Of a stretch of 64,000 nt of DNA, positions 36,863 through 49,654 are shown piece by piece. Within the stretch, counting starts at the first letter, position 1. Each line of letters starts with the position of its first letter. Both the position numbers and the translations under genes were made by a program. The notes beneath the pieces were generated by a model. That model searched no databases. It worked only from the letters and a program-made list of their open reading frames with translations, and was not told the origin of the DNA. Source of the stretch: Rhynchosporium graminicola (Eukaryota > Ascomycota > Leotiomycetes > Helotiales > Ploettnerulaceae); assembly GCA_900074885.1 (NCBI GenBank), contig FJUW01000032.1:124001-188000 (forward strand). The letters run 5' to 3'.

Positions 36863-39800
36863 CATCATCAACCTCCCCTCCCTTCGCTCAGCAGGGCGTC
36901 GATTCGCTTCTCGAAATCAAGGTTTCTTGAGGACGTCTTCAACCATGTTGCCCTACCACCACGGCTTCCAGGTCGACAAGATACCAATTTACCCGGAATA
37001 GAGCGCGACCTCATTGATCGATTACAAGTAGCATCTTTCAGCTTTGTTCTAGACCCTGGAATCGAATCTCTTCGCAGATCTCTTCATACTGCTCGATGCG
37101 TCAACCTCAATGGCAGTCTCACGAAACAGTCCCTGCTCAGCGCATTTCGAGATCTTAATTATACGGACTTCATCTTGATTCACATTGGCCAGCAGAACGC
37201 AGCTCTCATTGTTCGACGGGAAAAGAGGTATGTAGAACCCGTTTCAGACATTCTTCTACGTTAGCTGACCAACACGAAATAGCGATCTCGCAGATGAGGT
37301 GGTCTTTGAGGCATTTGAGGCTTCCCCTGTTTCTGAGAACGTGCTTGCTGCAAAGGGCTCTTTGCAATGGGACTTCCCGGGTAGCGCTGTCGCAATACCA
37401 ACAACTGATTTTGATAACTCAGATTTCCAGGATGAACTCGCCACCTTTCTGGAGAAAGCAAGCACGGAGTCAATCAAGCAATTCGCTGCCCATATTCTCA
37501 AGGCCGGTTCGCTAACGTATGAAAGCCGAGATACCGTCGATCCTGCTGTGAGTATCGATCAAAGCTTCAGTACTGTCGGGACATCCTACAATTTGGAGTC
37601 CAAAACAATCTCATGAAGTCTTCTTATCTTCTGGCAGCCCCACCTGGATCAGACATGCTGACTTCTGTTAATATAGATCATCACAACGATGCTCATGACA
37701 GTGTTTGAGGTTATTGGCCGACGGATTCTCCCTATCTTACTTCGAAAAAAGGTACGAGACGAGGTGTCTTGGGACAAAGGAGAGCCATGGCGTCGTTGTC
37801 CTTTTTGGCTTTGCCTTCGGGTCGCCGTACAGCGACACTTCTACATAGTTGAACATGACGGCTTGGGACGACTGAAATATAAGATCTTGATATGCTTCCT
37901 GCTTGCTCGACTTCTTACCGACTGCATTCCCGAAATCCAGTTGGAACTTTTGTTTTATCTCAAGTCTAAATTATGTCGTCGTGTAGTTAAGCTCGAGAGC
38001 GAAAAGGCCATTGTCGAAGTTCCACTCGCTCTCGCATATGAGAAGCTTCTCGTTCAAGCTCGACCTTTCCTCGCTGAAGCAGTTAGTTCTGCTTCCGGGC
38101 GAATCAATATCGCATGGGAGGCCATGAAAAAGAAAATGCAGCGCCCTGTTTTCCCCCTTCCGATGCGGCTGATCAACCCATATCTTCAGCTCCGCTGCAG
38201 TCGACGCTACCTTGATCAAGTATTGAATGCCCCACGGTTCCAGAAAATGGCACCTAGCAATCAAGTTTGGTTTCTTCCGCAATCTTATCGGCACACAGCT
38301 CGCATTACAAAACCCGCGACAGCATTTGCCAATCATTACTTTCAATTGGCCACCACGGAGAGCGAACTCAACCAGCAAGCATTTGACAGCTCTAAAGCAT
38401 CCGCAGCCAGTAACTTCAAGCAGAACTGTATGGATATTTCGAAGTCAATTGAGGAATATCTAGGCAAAGTAGGATCCTCGTACGACTCAAACCCAGAGCA
38501 GAAAAGTGTTATGCTACTGACTGTCATGGAACTCTGGATGGCCATGGACTCAAATGCGGTCAAGGCGTTTGACCTGCTGAGGGATTACAATTCGGGCTTC
38601 CCTGTCCAAATCTTGGACGTTCTTCATCTTCCGCAGCGCAAAGATATGATCCGCCTACAGAAAATCAGAACACACATTCAACAACGCGAGTCAGCCTGCA
38701 AGTATCCTAGAATGACAATATTCAGCAATGTACAGAGAGGCTGTTTTGCAGAACGTTTCTATGATGATTCGGCCGTGAATCATCCTCTGCTCGAGCTTCA
38801 TCAACTGATTGAGGATGACGCTGCTCGATCTAGAGAGGAAAAGGAGCAGGAGCTTCAGATCAAAAATTTGCAGTACGAAGAAATTGCCAGAGAGTTAATG
38901 GTAGCACCGGTATGTTAACAGCGATTTTTTCTTTCATCGGCTCTGGATCGCAGCTATCCTTTCTCATGGATCTATTTTAAGTGCATGAAAAGTCCATGGT
39001 CGGCTAGTATTTGACCAATGCTGATTGAACTATCTACAGTGTACCCGAATCAGTAGTGGTTCACGCAAGATGATATCTGATGAGGACGAGTGCCGCCACT
39101 GCGAACTAGTTACCAGTAGATCCAAATGCACAATTCGCGTTCATGAACACCCACTCCCGGTCGATCCTTCTCAGGCTAAATCTGCTATCTTCGAAATGGC
39201 TTGTCCGGAGCCTCTTCTCGCATATCGACAAGCTACTTGGAGAATACTGGGTACCCTTGGGTTTGTGCTTCCAGCAATATTGGAGTCGAAGTATTGCATA
39301 TTTACTGACATTGTACCCTTAGGCTCTCGGAACCCCTACAGGGCGACAGACCACGTATTCTTCTTCGTGACTACAGGAGATTAGTTCCGTATGGTTCAAG
39401 TCGAAAACAATCCAACAGCTCTGGATTTTGTATGGCGTCAACGTCCAAATCGTTCCGATTTACGCACTATACAGTTGTCCCATTGCCAACCACTATAGAG
39501 TCAGTCTGTAAGCCAAACGGGATGCACCTTAGCTATTTCGATACTCGGCTAGAGCTGTGGCCCGGAGATTTGTATCAGAAGCCCAGTTTTGCCCACCATT
39601 GCCGCATGAGCATCCCACCAACCTCTCCATTCGCTCTTTTCAATTATGCCTCGGGCTTTGACGCAGTGTCGATGGGTCCTTCTTCAAATGAAATAATCGC
39701 CAGTCAGGTACGAAATAGGGAAGCCCAAGGCTTCTAGTCTCTGTCAATGTCTCAAGGGTCCCTTGAGGCATTTCTAATCCTTATCCCAACGAATTCCCAA

Positions 39801-42800
39801 GACATCTTTCCACGAACATCTTGCTGACCCCCTTTGCGTACGCAGACCAGATGTCCTCCAGGCACCAATGTCCATGAGTTCGTAGCCTTTCAGATCCTGT
39901 TCGCTGGCAAAGCTCGCAGGTGGCCACAGTTGCTCGTTGAGCTAGGCTCTTCCAATATCAATTTCAGCACCGACGCTGTGACGAGCTTGATTCAGTTCCT
40001 TGCTTTACAAGCAGGACCGGGTCTGGGAGATAACCACCTAGGTGTCATCTATGCAGTATTCAAAGATAAGAGTTTCTGCGAGAAATTGATACAGCAACTT
40101 GAGCAACGTCTTGACGCCATTTCTACCAACTGGCGTGATACGAACAGTATGGAGTCGCTTATCACCATCGGCCTCAGAATATTCGAGCTTGGAGTTGGGG
40201 TAACTGAGAAGGCCAAGAAGCTTCTCGAGAAGGCACGTACCATCACCAACAATTGGGTCGCAAATTTGCGAATCGAGTCTCGGCATGCCACAGATGCAGA
40301 AACAGCTTTACGATGCTCTAGATTTGCTTTGTCGGCGGCTTTACTTTGTAGACGAACATTCGCAATATTCCTCCATGACGGGCAGCTTATGGATGCAACA
40401 GCACTTGAATCTTTCATTCGATGCTCAGTCACCCTGCAAGAAAATCTTGGTGAGAACCCCAGCATGCTAATACAGTCGATCAGAAGGGCCTTGGTCCGCG
40501 ACATTAAGATGGTGTCTGAGCTCGAAAATTTTCTCTTATCAACTATCAAATCCAACGAAGAAACGCTGATTGCTTCTGTGACAAGTTTCTGGCACAGTGG
40601 TAGAGCAAGCTCGGGCTCGACGGCTTCCGTGGAGTATCTTTCTAATCCTGACGGTAGATGGATTCAAATCGAGTTTGGTCTGGACTCACAAACGCAGAAA
40701 CAGGTCATTCATTTCAATTTCCTAGAGGGCCATCTTTTAGTCATGGGAAAGCCTGTTGGAAGATTGCCGCCAGAATGGGCGGGCTCGAATGTACGTAACA
40801 TGTGCTGCCCCACCCATTCGAAACATTTGCTGATATGCACTATAGGTAGTTGAGTCTTTGTTCCGTGGCCAAAATCTGTTAGCATTCCCGTCCAGCCTCA
40901 ACGGTATGACATACATGCTTGCAGTTTCGGAGAATGGACACCAAATTCACTTAGGCCGACGCAAAGACGACTTTATCGTCAAAGCTTGCTTGAACGATAC
41001 AGTGTTGGAATTGGTTCCTAGAAGTATCTTCACGGTAGGGAATGATTTCGATTTGCCCAGCGACTTGGTAGATGATTGCATTCACTGGTTGGACCTCAAG
41101 ACCGGCATCATCGAGATCCGATCACAAAGATCACTTTGGATACCTAAACCAGGCAATTGGCGTCTCGACATCCGTTTAGGTCAGGCAACGACGCCAAAGC
41201 TGACATTAGTCGATCCTCACCATCAGGTATTTAAGCTTGTTGCTGAGAAGTTCAGTTTCTTTGAGTGGAGTCGCCATATCACGGTGTATCAACCCAAAAT
41301 TCATGGTAGCAGGCTGACCGTCGAACTTCGGCGCCTTGAACTTCTGTTCTTCGTGAATCGTCGTGGACTGCTTGAATGTTCTCAGCTCAGAGCCGAAATA
41401 GACCCGGGTAAGTAAAATGACATCATTCTCGCAGCTTGGAATATTATGCTAATTTGATGATGCTGAGTAGATCAGGATGCTGGAACATGGTACGGCTTAC
41501 GCTCGAAGCTAGTATTGCGAGACCTTGCAAAACAGAGAGACCCCGCCACTGGCCATCTGGTCTCGACTCCATTGCGTCAACGGAGTATTCTGGTCCCCAT
41601 GGGAAACGTCAAAACCGAGATCAATGGTCCCCATCTTAACGTGACAGTTGACAACAACGGAGACTATGGAAAATATGTCATTAATGATGTGCTTGGTCGT
41701 TTGGATTGTGCTGCCGAGCCTCGTCTGCTCTATCTCAAAGCCGCATATCATGCACTCACATCGTTCATTGTACCTGACCCACTCACAGGCCGCACTGGTA
41801 CTGAAGAGGCAATCCACTGTCTAAAATCTGGTCATTGCCAGCCGTGGAGCCCCATCACACCCGGTCCCTACCATGGCTTGCAATTGATCGCCAATCTCAC
41901 GCCTTTGAGAGAGTACTACCCCCAGAATATTAAGTCGATGCAGCGTACAACATGGTAAGATTCTTCCTTTCTTCTGATGATTCTATCCTAGCAGACTTTC
42001 AGCACATTTGTCTTAATTTCCTGCTGCCCCTTCCCATTCATCACTCTGTTTCCGGGCACATATTGCAGATCATGAAATGCCCGATTACTTCCTGAGATAC
42101 CTATTGGAGAAGCACACTTACTAAATGGGTGCGCAGGTCTGATAAATTGACGACCACAGTACAGTACGATGGATTCAGATCCCTTGTCGATGACATTCTT
42201 GCAAAATCAGAACAGTTATCCAAGTTCGCCATAACAAAAGTCGAACTTGAACCTCTGGTTCCTGTCGTTTCGGCCCATTTGGTGCTCCGCAGCCAGTTTA
42301 GACGGCAATGCTACCAGCGACCAGCTGCAACAGATTTTCCACAACCGATTGTAGAAGACGTGTATGAAGCCAGAGATTGTTTGAGAACTTCTCGAAGACG
42401 ACTTAACGTCGCTGAATGCGTCAACCTACTGCGAAAGTGGCCAAGCTCGCTTCAAACCACCAAAGACCTTGCTGGAGTGCTGCAAGAATGGTCGAGTTTC
42501 CAAGGATATACCTCGCCGTTCGAAAAAGTACTTCTGACTGATACACTTGATGTTGACTGGCAGAAAGATTGGGGCTCATTGGTCAATCTTTGCAGACAAT
42601 CGACCAGCAAAGACGTTTATCAGTTAATATTCTTGTTAGGAGCAGTCTCTTTCCGCGCGGATGCAAACATGGATGCGGTTAGAACCTTGGTTGCATACTC
42701 AACCATCGACGATCTGAAGCGGCCCCCCCCCCCAGTATATACTGCATACTTGAAATTTCGACAGAATCACGTACCTGATCTTGCTTACATCATCGAACTC

Positions 42801-45800
42801 CTGAAGCCATGTCTTGTTGAATATGGTAGCGATGAGCGTACTTCTGGCGATTTCACAGTCAGCTTGAAGATGCGAAGAAGGCTTGAAGCCCTGGAGCTAG
42901 CCCATAATAGACAGCTCGAGAAGGATACTAAATGTTTGGCCGAGTTTCTCTTGAATCAATGGCCATGTGCAGAGCCCAGCCTCGAAGGGTTCACTAATGG
43001 AGTCATGATTGACCTGAGCCAGGCTATCGGGATCATTCGCCAGGAATGGTTTTGTCTCTTTCAGAATCTAGAGCTTTCAGGATATGTGTCTCAGATACAG
43101 AGTATTTTGAACCAGCATCATAGTCTCGCGAGGCCATTCGATCTTGTAGAATTCAAGGCTGACGGTGAGATTTACGCAGCTCCCAGGCTTAATGCTATTG
43201 TACTGGCTTTGCCCCTGCTTTTGTGTCAGATCACATCTGACACAATCTCTACTACTGTTGTATGCCGGGGTCAGAATGATAGAATGTATGAAACACAAAT
43301 ACCAGTCCTTCAACAGCTGGTTCCAAATCGCCAAGGAGTCAGGGTAATGCCGCCTCCGCTTTCAGAGGAAATTCGACAGCTCCAAGGTATAGTGGCTGTG
43401 ATTGCTCAGTCCAGCTCGAACGTTGAGCGACAGTATGGCGAGGATCTTGGAAGAAGTGTGGCAGCATTGATGCAATCCGATTTCAAGCCTCAACAGCAGT
43501 ACTCAAAAGTCATTCAACATCAACTCCAGGCACTAATAGCTGAATCCAAGGCCGAAAGCCAACGCAAGCTACAGATCGTCCAAGATATGCTGGTTGGCCA
43601 GAATACGGATCACTATTGGCGTAGGCAAGGAGCATTGTGGCCGCCAATTACACCAGTGTCGATTTTGGAAACACTTCGGTCTACCTCGAAATTTCTATGC
43701 GCAGATGGCGTACAGAATGCTTTGATCAATTATGCTTTTTCAATTACGGCTTTGCAACGACTGCTGCGGCTGGAAGATGCCTCTCAGAAAGGTCACTGGC
43801 AACGTTTAGCGGAGGAACAACAGAACACAGGTCATCAGAACTGGATTCCATCTCGGCATCCTGACTGTATGTAATAGAGGAGCCCAAAGTTTCATTTTTG
43901 AATGTCCCAAGACAATCCGTGAGACATAGTCTCGTCATGCTCTCGATTCTTACTCGATATGGTCATTGCTAATTTCCCCGCCACTTAGGGCTTCTTCTGG
44001 AGATTGATGCAAATGTTTTACTTCGGCCCAGCCAGTACGTATTGGGGAAACCAATTTTTAACCGCCTTCATTGCAACATAACTTGTCCTCTTTTGAAAAC
44101 ATGTTCTAAGGAAAAAATGCTAACTTATATGATATACAGAGTAGATGTTGCGCTCGCTACTATTTCTCCTGCTTCCGACTCGAATTCAGTCCTTCAGATG
44201 AATATGGTAAGTAGTCATTTCCATGTTGCTGTTATTGAGTGTATTATCATTTACTGACGCACTTTGACAGGGGCAAGGTAAAACTTCTTGTATCATACCA
44301 ATGGCTGCTGCCGTATTAGCTGATTCTCAGAATCTATTACGAGTTGTCGTTCCTAAATCATTACTGCTACAAGTACGTATTGAGAAGCATGACTTCCACT
44401 CCTCAAGTGGCATGTTTATCCTGTGTCCTACCTCAACCGAAGACTTCTTCAAAGATCAGACTCTAATTTTATCGCGTATAGACAGCCCAACTCCTTCATG
44501 CGAGACTTGGCGGACTGATCGGTAGAGAACTACGACATGTCCCGTTCTCTCGCAAGACCCCCACTGACCCCGACACGGTTGGAGCTTTCCTCAGCATACA
44601 CCGAACCATGCAAGAATCATCAGGCGTGATTATTGCGTTGCCCGAGCATTTACTCTCATTCAAATTGTCCGGCCTTCAACGACTTTCTGACGGCTTAATT
44701 CCCGAGGCTAAGACGATGATTCAAGTACAGAGCTGGCTCTCTCGGCGATCCCGCGATGTCATTGACGAGTGCGACAGTATTCTTGCCTTACGCACGCAAT
44801 TAATATACCCCTCGGTAGGAGCCCCTCTCCTGAAGTAAAACTTCTATGTACACTGCTAATTCTATTGCCAGGGGTCACAAAAGACTGTAGACGGCCATCC
44901 CATCCGCTGGGAAATAGCCGAAACAATACTCGGCAGAGTCGATGGTCATCTACATAACATACAGATATCATTCCCTCATAGCCTTGGAGTCATTCGCCGA
45001 GAGCAAGGTGGCTTCCCTCTTATGTTCTTTTTGCGAAAAGATGTGGAGGATGAGCTCATATCCCGATTGATCGACGACATTTACCGTGGTAGGACTTCTA
45101 TCTTTCCTGCGGATTGTCCGCAGCGCCATCGACAAGTAATTCGTGACTACATTTCCCAGGCAAAGGTCAAGAAGCAGACATGGGAACTGGCGAGCAAGAT
45201 GTTCAAAGACAAACCAGCTTTACGGCATTCAATGCATCTCTTGAGGGGCCTTTTTGTTCACAGGATACTTCTCATGACTCTTAAGAGGCGCTGGAATGTC
45301 CAATATGGCCTCCACCCCAATCGAGACCCAATTGCTGTTCCATATCACGCCAAAGGGACTGTGAGTTGAGATCATTCCCAATTGCAATCGGGCAACATCC
45401 ATAAAGATTAAAGCTAACCGTAACATAGCCTAGCGATCAAGCCGAATGGGGTCATCCCGATGTTGCCATATTATTCACCTGTCTAGCTTTCTACTACGAC
45501 GGCCTCAGCTTGTCGCAACTCGGTCAGACACTTGAACACGTTCTTAAATGCGACGATCCGAATCAATTATATGATCGTTTCTCGCAGAAGTCAAGCCTCC
45601 CGGATGCCTTAAGAGAGTGGAACGCTATCAATATCGATGATGAAATTCAGCTTGCGGAGATCCTGAGTCATCTTCGCTACAATACTGTTGTGATTGATTA
45701 TTTCTTGAATATTTTTGTGTTTCCGCGGCATGCCAAGCAATTTCAAGTCAAGCTTCAAGCTGTACGTCTGAATTCTAGCCGCTTTCTCTACGCCTACTCC

Positions 45801-48186
45801 TGGGACGAACCTTCCTAGACGTTTGCGAGCTTAGCTGACACTTTCCTAGTCCGGTTGGGATATCCCGTTGGCTTCTACTCGTCTCGAACAGCGTTTGACC
45901 ACTGGGTTCAGTGGTACAAATGATAGCAAGCGAATGCTCCCCCTGACAATACACCAACGCGATCTTCACGGCCTTACTCACACCAACGCCGAGGTCTTGA
46001 CATATCTGCTCCGCAATCGAAGATACGTTCTTGCTGCCGACCATTTGGGTAGACATATTTCAGAGATAGAATTCCTCCAAAAAATCTTCGAAGTCAAGGG
46101 GATAAGAATTCGGGTGCTTATTGACGCGGGTGCACAGATTCTCGAAATGAAGAATGTGGACTTAGTGAGAGCATGGCTCGACATTGACTCCGATGCACAA
46201 GCGGGCGTGTACTTTGATGAGAACAGCAAGCCCATGGTAATCTACCGCAACAACTATTCACGCCAAACTCCGCTTGTTGCTACGCCATTCGTAGATGATC
46301 TAAGTGGTTGCTTGGTCTATATGGATCAGGCTCATACACGTGGAACAGACTTAAAGTTACCTGCGGATGCTCGAGGGGCCTTGACGCTCGGAATCGACCA
46401 GTCTAAGGATCACACTGTCCAAGGTTAGTAATGTCCCCTTGTCACTCTCTAACATTGCTCCTCCTTGTTCGAAGTACATAATAGTGGAGGCTACATTAAA
46501 CAACACATTCAGTCGGGTCTTGGTCCGTATAATCTACCTTCTAACTCTCAATAGCTGCTATGCGTTTAAGACAACTCGGCACTACCCAGTCAATCACGTT
46601 TTTCGCTCCGCCCGAAGTCAATCAGAGCATCCTTGACCATAGTCAGAAGAAGTCTTCGGAGTCAGTAACCTCGTATGATGTCGTTCGCTGGCTTCTGGAA
46701 CAGACATGTCGCGGAATGGAGCAACTGCAGCCATTGTACTTCTCGCAAGGTGCAGACTTCTGTCGCAGAGCCCAAGCTGAATTAGATAATCCCAACTTCC
46801 TCGGCGACTCGACCCAACGAGAGTTTTATGTCAACAGCCTTAGACAAGTTGAGCAGCAGACTCTGGAACAGCTTTACGGACCAAAAACGAAGGGCAAGGT
46901 AGCTGCGTCGATCGATAAATATTCACCTGAACTCCATGTCCTGGTGGAAAAACTCGACATGGACCGGAAGGAATATCAAGACAATGGTAATGCCGTACAC
47001 GGATCGGCCCTTCAAGAGGTTGAACAAGAGCGGGAGGTGGCATACGAAGTTGAGGCTGTTCGGGAAGTGCAGGTGCCAGATCATTATCCTGCCTTAAAAC
47101 CTTCCCCACTGCATCGAGATTTGTTGACATTCGCTAACACCGGAAGAATGGCTGCCGACTCAGCTGCTTATGAGCCAGCATTTGCTGCAATGCAGCGGTT
47201 TTCAATCTGCAAAAAGTTTGGTGTTAGCTGCCAAGGCACTTCTGGCAACCTTTACATGTCATCGGAATTCACGAGGATAATTAAAGTACGCCTTGGAGAC
47301 AGCGCCTACGATAATTTCCAGCGCCCAGTACATTGGATACTGTATAGTACTGTCTCGGATACTGCCATTATTCTTGTGCCCGAAGAAGTTGAGCTCATAT
47401 TGCCTATCGTGCGGAATTCGGCATCTACCGCTAGTCATATTCTGTCGTATGCTGCTCCAATCACTCGCAAGATGCTACACTTCAATGGTCTTAGCTACTA
47501 CGCAGTCCCTAACCTTCCACTGAATTGGGAAGCCCCAGCTTGGCTCCGAACCGAATTAGGGATTTACGCTGGGCGACTATATTTTGATTTTTCAGAGTAT
47601 AGCACCATTCTAGCATTTCTGGGCGTCAAAGAGACCACCAGTAAGATCGAGGAGGAGGATATTGACCATTTAAATGCTAGTGAGGGGACTGAACTCCTAA
47701 AGATCGAAGTGAACGGCATAGATGTAAGCATCCATAAAGCCTTCACCCGAAAGCCTCTGGCATTTCTTCAAGAGTGGTTGGCTATCAGGCGGAAAGGACA
47801 AGACTTCACCGAGACACCCATGTAAGCTCGCTGCGCTGATAATTCCCGAAGAGGAACACTTACTAATGGTATATTCTAGGGGTTACATCTGCCAGGGCAA
47901 GCAATTGTCTGAAAATCATCCGTTCTTCCGTCAACGCGAGGCCGAAGGATCGAAGAAGGTGCCTATTGCTAAGGTAAGAGTGGTGGCTGAGGATCGAGAT
48001 GATGATGATGGACATGGAGGGTACAATCATGAAGAGTACGACCCTGTTCAAGAGGGAGATGACAAGTTTGACTACTCGACTTTGAAGGAAAACAACGTGT
48101 CAGATAAGGATGAGGGTGGAAGTGAGTATGAAAGTTACAGCGATACTGCAGAGGAGAACCTTGTTCGATACTCAAAGGATGGTTAG
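36863..48186 (+). CDS. Giant DUF3638/DUF3645 protein, SecA-like ATPase motifs
   Basis: Eighteen exons (ends/starts 37227/37283, 37547/37677, 38909/39040, 39260/39323, 39707/39846, 40790/40846, 41407/41471, 41954/42137, 43866/43989, 44034/44140, 44206/44271, 44372/44482, 44814/44872, 45360/45429, 45761/45850, 46423/46555, 47821/47880) splice in consistent phase to about 3,200 residues. I recognise the fungal DUF6606-DUF3638-DUF3645 family by long matching blocks (F-N-H-V-A-L-P-P-R-L-P-G, A-W-L-D-I-D). Databases often call it a ubiquitin hydrolase; I see no thiol-protease triad. Seen instead: Q-M-N-M-G-Q-G-K-T (exons 11-12), V-V-V-P-K-S-L-L-L-Q, V-I-D-E-C-D-S-I-L, D-Q-A-H-T-R-G-T-D-L-K-L-P and Q-A-A-M-R-L-R-Q-L, like motifs I, Ia, II, V and VI of SF2 motors. 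The end is acidic. No in-frame ATG precedes the conserved N-terminus after the TAA at 36860, so a short upstream exon must carry the start. Confidence 0.9.
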
Positions 48187-48571
48187 GCTCTGCACAACTT
48201 GTAAAGATAGTAAATATACATGATAAGTCTACCAAAATGTTCCTGGCTAGGATTGAACTTGTGATGGCCCTTTAAGATGTAGAAGTTTCCGGAGAATGAA
48301 GAGGTTATATAAGCAAAAAGAAGGTGAGCTACAAGAGCTTGAGCTTGAGCTTACTGTTGGGACATGAGCTAACACCAACTGAACACATCTCCATCTCGGA
48401 TTGGCTGCATGGGCGCTTAGCTACATATACGATGCACGTCGATGCACTGACAGCGCGGCTACTGTAACGTCCCCCACGAAAACAAAAGTTTCTAGCTGAT
48501 ATCCCTCCCTCGATTACGGACCCCACAATAGAGTTTCAACCCACATCCTACCCTCACTCACCAAACATAAG
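48187..48571. other. Intergenic
   Basis: This is the 3' flank of the giant gene and promoter of the next gene. It contains the short repeat gagcttgagcttgagctt at about 48335-48352; otherwise nothing is seen. Confidence 0.45.
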
Positions 48572-49285
48572 ATGAGTTTCTCAGCCCTAGCCATCGAGAT
48601 CCGTCTCCAAATCCTCTCCCCGCTCCTCGTCCTCCCCACACCCATAACATTCAGCGCCGACCGAGGTCCCCTATCACCACCCCTGCGTCGCCTAGGGACA
48701 GATGAAGAGGAAGACAAGCTTCACCCCTCCATCCTCCTCGTCAGCAAATCCTGGCACCACGACGGCAGTCTCCTCCTGTACTACTACAACACCTTCCAAT
48801 TCCCCGAAGTCTGCACTTCGCACGGCAGTTTCACGCCCGACAGCTCTCACATCGCGCCCTTCATCCACCAGATCGGCACGCACGCCCGTCACATCCGGCA
48901 TATCAGCATCCCGTTCCCGACTTTACACATCCAGATCTATGAGCGGACACCGCAAGCCAGAAGTCTAGTTCACGAAGTGCATGTTGAGAACCTAGAACTC
49001 CTGAGAGAGAATTGTGAGAGTTTGAGAACGCTCGAGTTGTTGGTTCCGCCGGAGGGGAATTGGGCGCTGGATTGTTCGCCGGCTGCCGAGGAGACGATGG
49101 ATGCTTTTGATGTGCTTCTTAAAAGTATTCTGCCGGAAAGAGAGGTTATCGTGAATTTCAAGGTTTATCCTGATGAGAAGCCCGAAGATAGTATTATGGA
49201 GAAGATACGAGGCTTCGGATGGACGGTCAGGTTTACGCGGCTCCCTAAGAGGACCTGTAATGCAAATCGTCGTTTCAGCACTTAA
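48572..49285 (+). CDS. Uncharacterised fungal F-box-like protein
   Basis: This intronless gene encodes 237 residues. The N-terminus has the pattern L-A-I-E-I-R-L-Q-I-L-S-P-L, like the start of an F-box or the 2EXR motif found in many fungal proteins. A later L-L-V-S-K-S-W-H-H-D-G-S block matches the usual second half of such domains. Between them lies an acidic loop (D-E-E-E-D-K). The rest is mixed alpha/beta, with a strand series such as R-H-I-R-H-I-S-I-P-F. A role as a substrate adaptor or an orphan lineage-specific protein is possible; I cannot choose. There is no signal peptide. Confidence 0.7.
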   Translation: MSFSALAIEIRLQILSPLLVLPTPITFSADRGPLSPPLRRLGTDEEEDKLHPSILLVSKSWHHDGSLLLYYYNTFQFPEVCTSHGSFTPDSSHIAPFIHQIGTHARHIRHISIPFPTLHIQIYERTPQARSLVHEVHVENLELLRENCESLRTLELLVPPEGNWALDCSPAAEETMDAFDVLLKSILPEREVIVNFKVYPDEKPEDSIMEKIRGFGWTVRFTRLPKRTCNANRRFST

Positions 49286-49654
49286 AATAGGATCGGGAAT
49301 GAATTAATCTATAATCTCAGATGGGAAAGCGATGGGGAAATTGGATATCTAGAGGCAGGAGGCAGGGCATCATCCAAGAAGCGGCCACTATTGGAAGTTT
49401 GATTCGAGTGGCCACTCAACAAGTCTTAGATATGATTCAGGCTTCGCATGCTCGACGGAACAGCTTCCAGTCAGCAAAGCTTCAACATGCGCGGTAAATC
49501 AATTTTCTGTGATGAATTGACATCACGCGAATTGGTACAAAGCTGGTTACAAATATCTAACACAAATATCTAACACTGGCTCAGCGAAGTCCAAGACAAT
49601 GCCCTCCTCAAAAGGACAAATCGAGTACCCAAATCTACTCAATCACATTCAAAC
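49286..49654. other. Intergenic between convergent genes
   Basis: Only 3' flanks of the two converging genes are expected here. There is a small direct repeat (acaaatatctaacac twice, 49550-49576). No gene is seen. Confidence 0.45.

Noticed and set aside
39240..39440. Apparent frameshift in the giant gene between ...L-G-F-V-L-P and A-S-T-S-K-S-F
   Set aside because: A 62-bp intron (39261-39322, CTGAC branch, CTTAG acceptor) joins the frames with matching phase and yields family-like sequence (R-P-R-I-L-L-R-D-Y).
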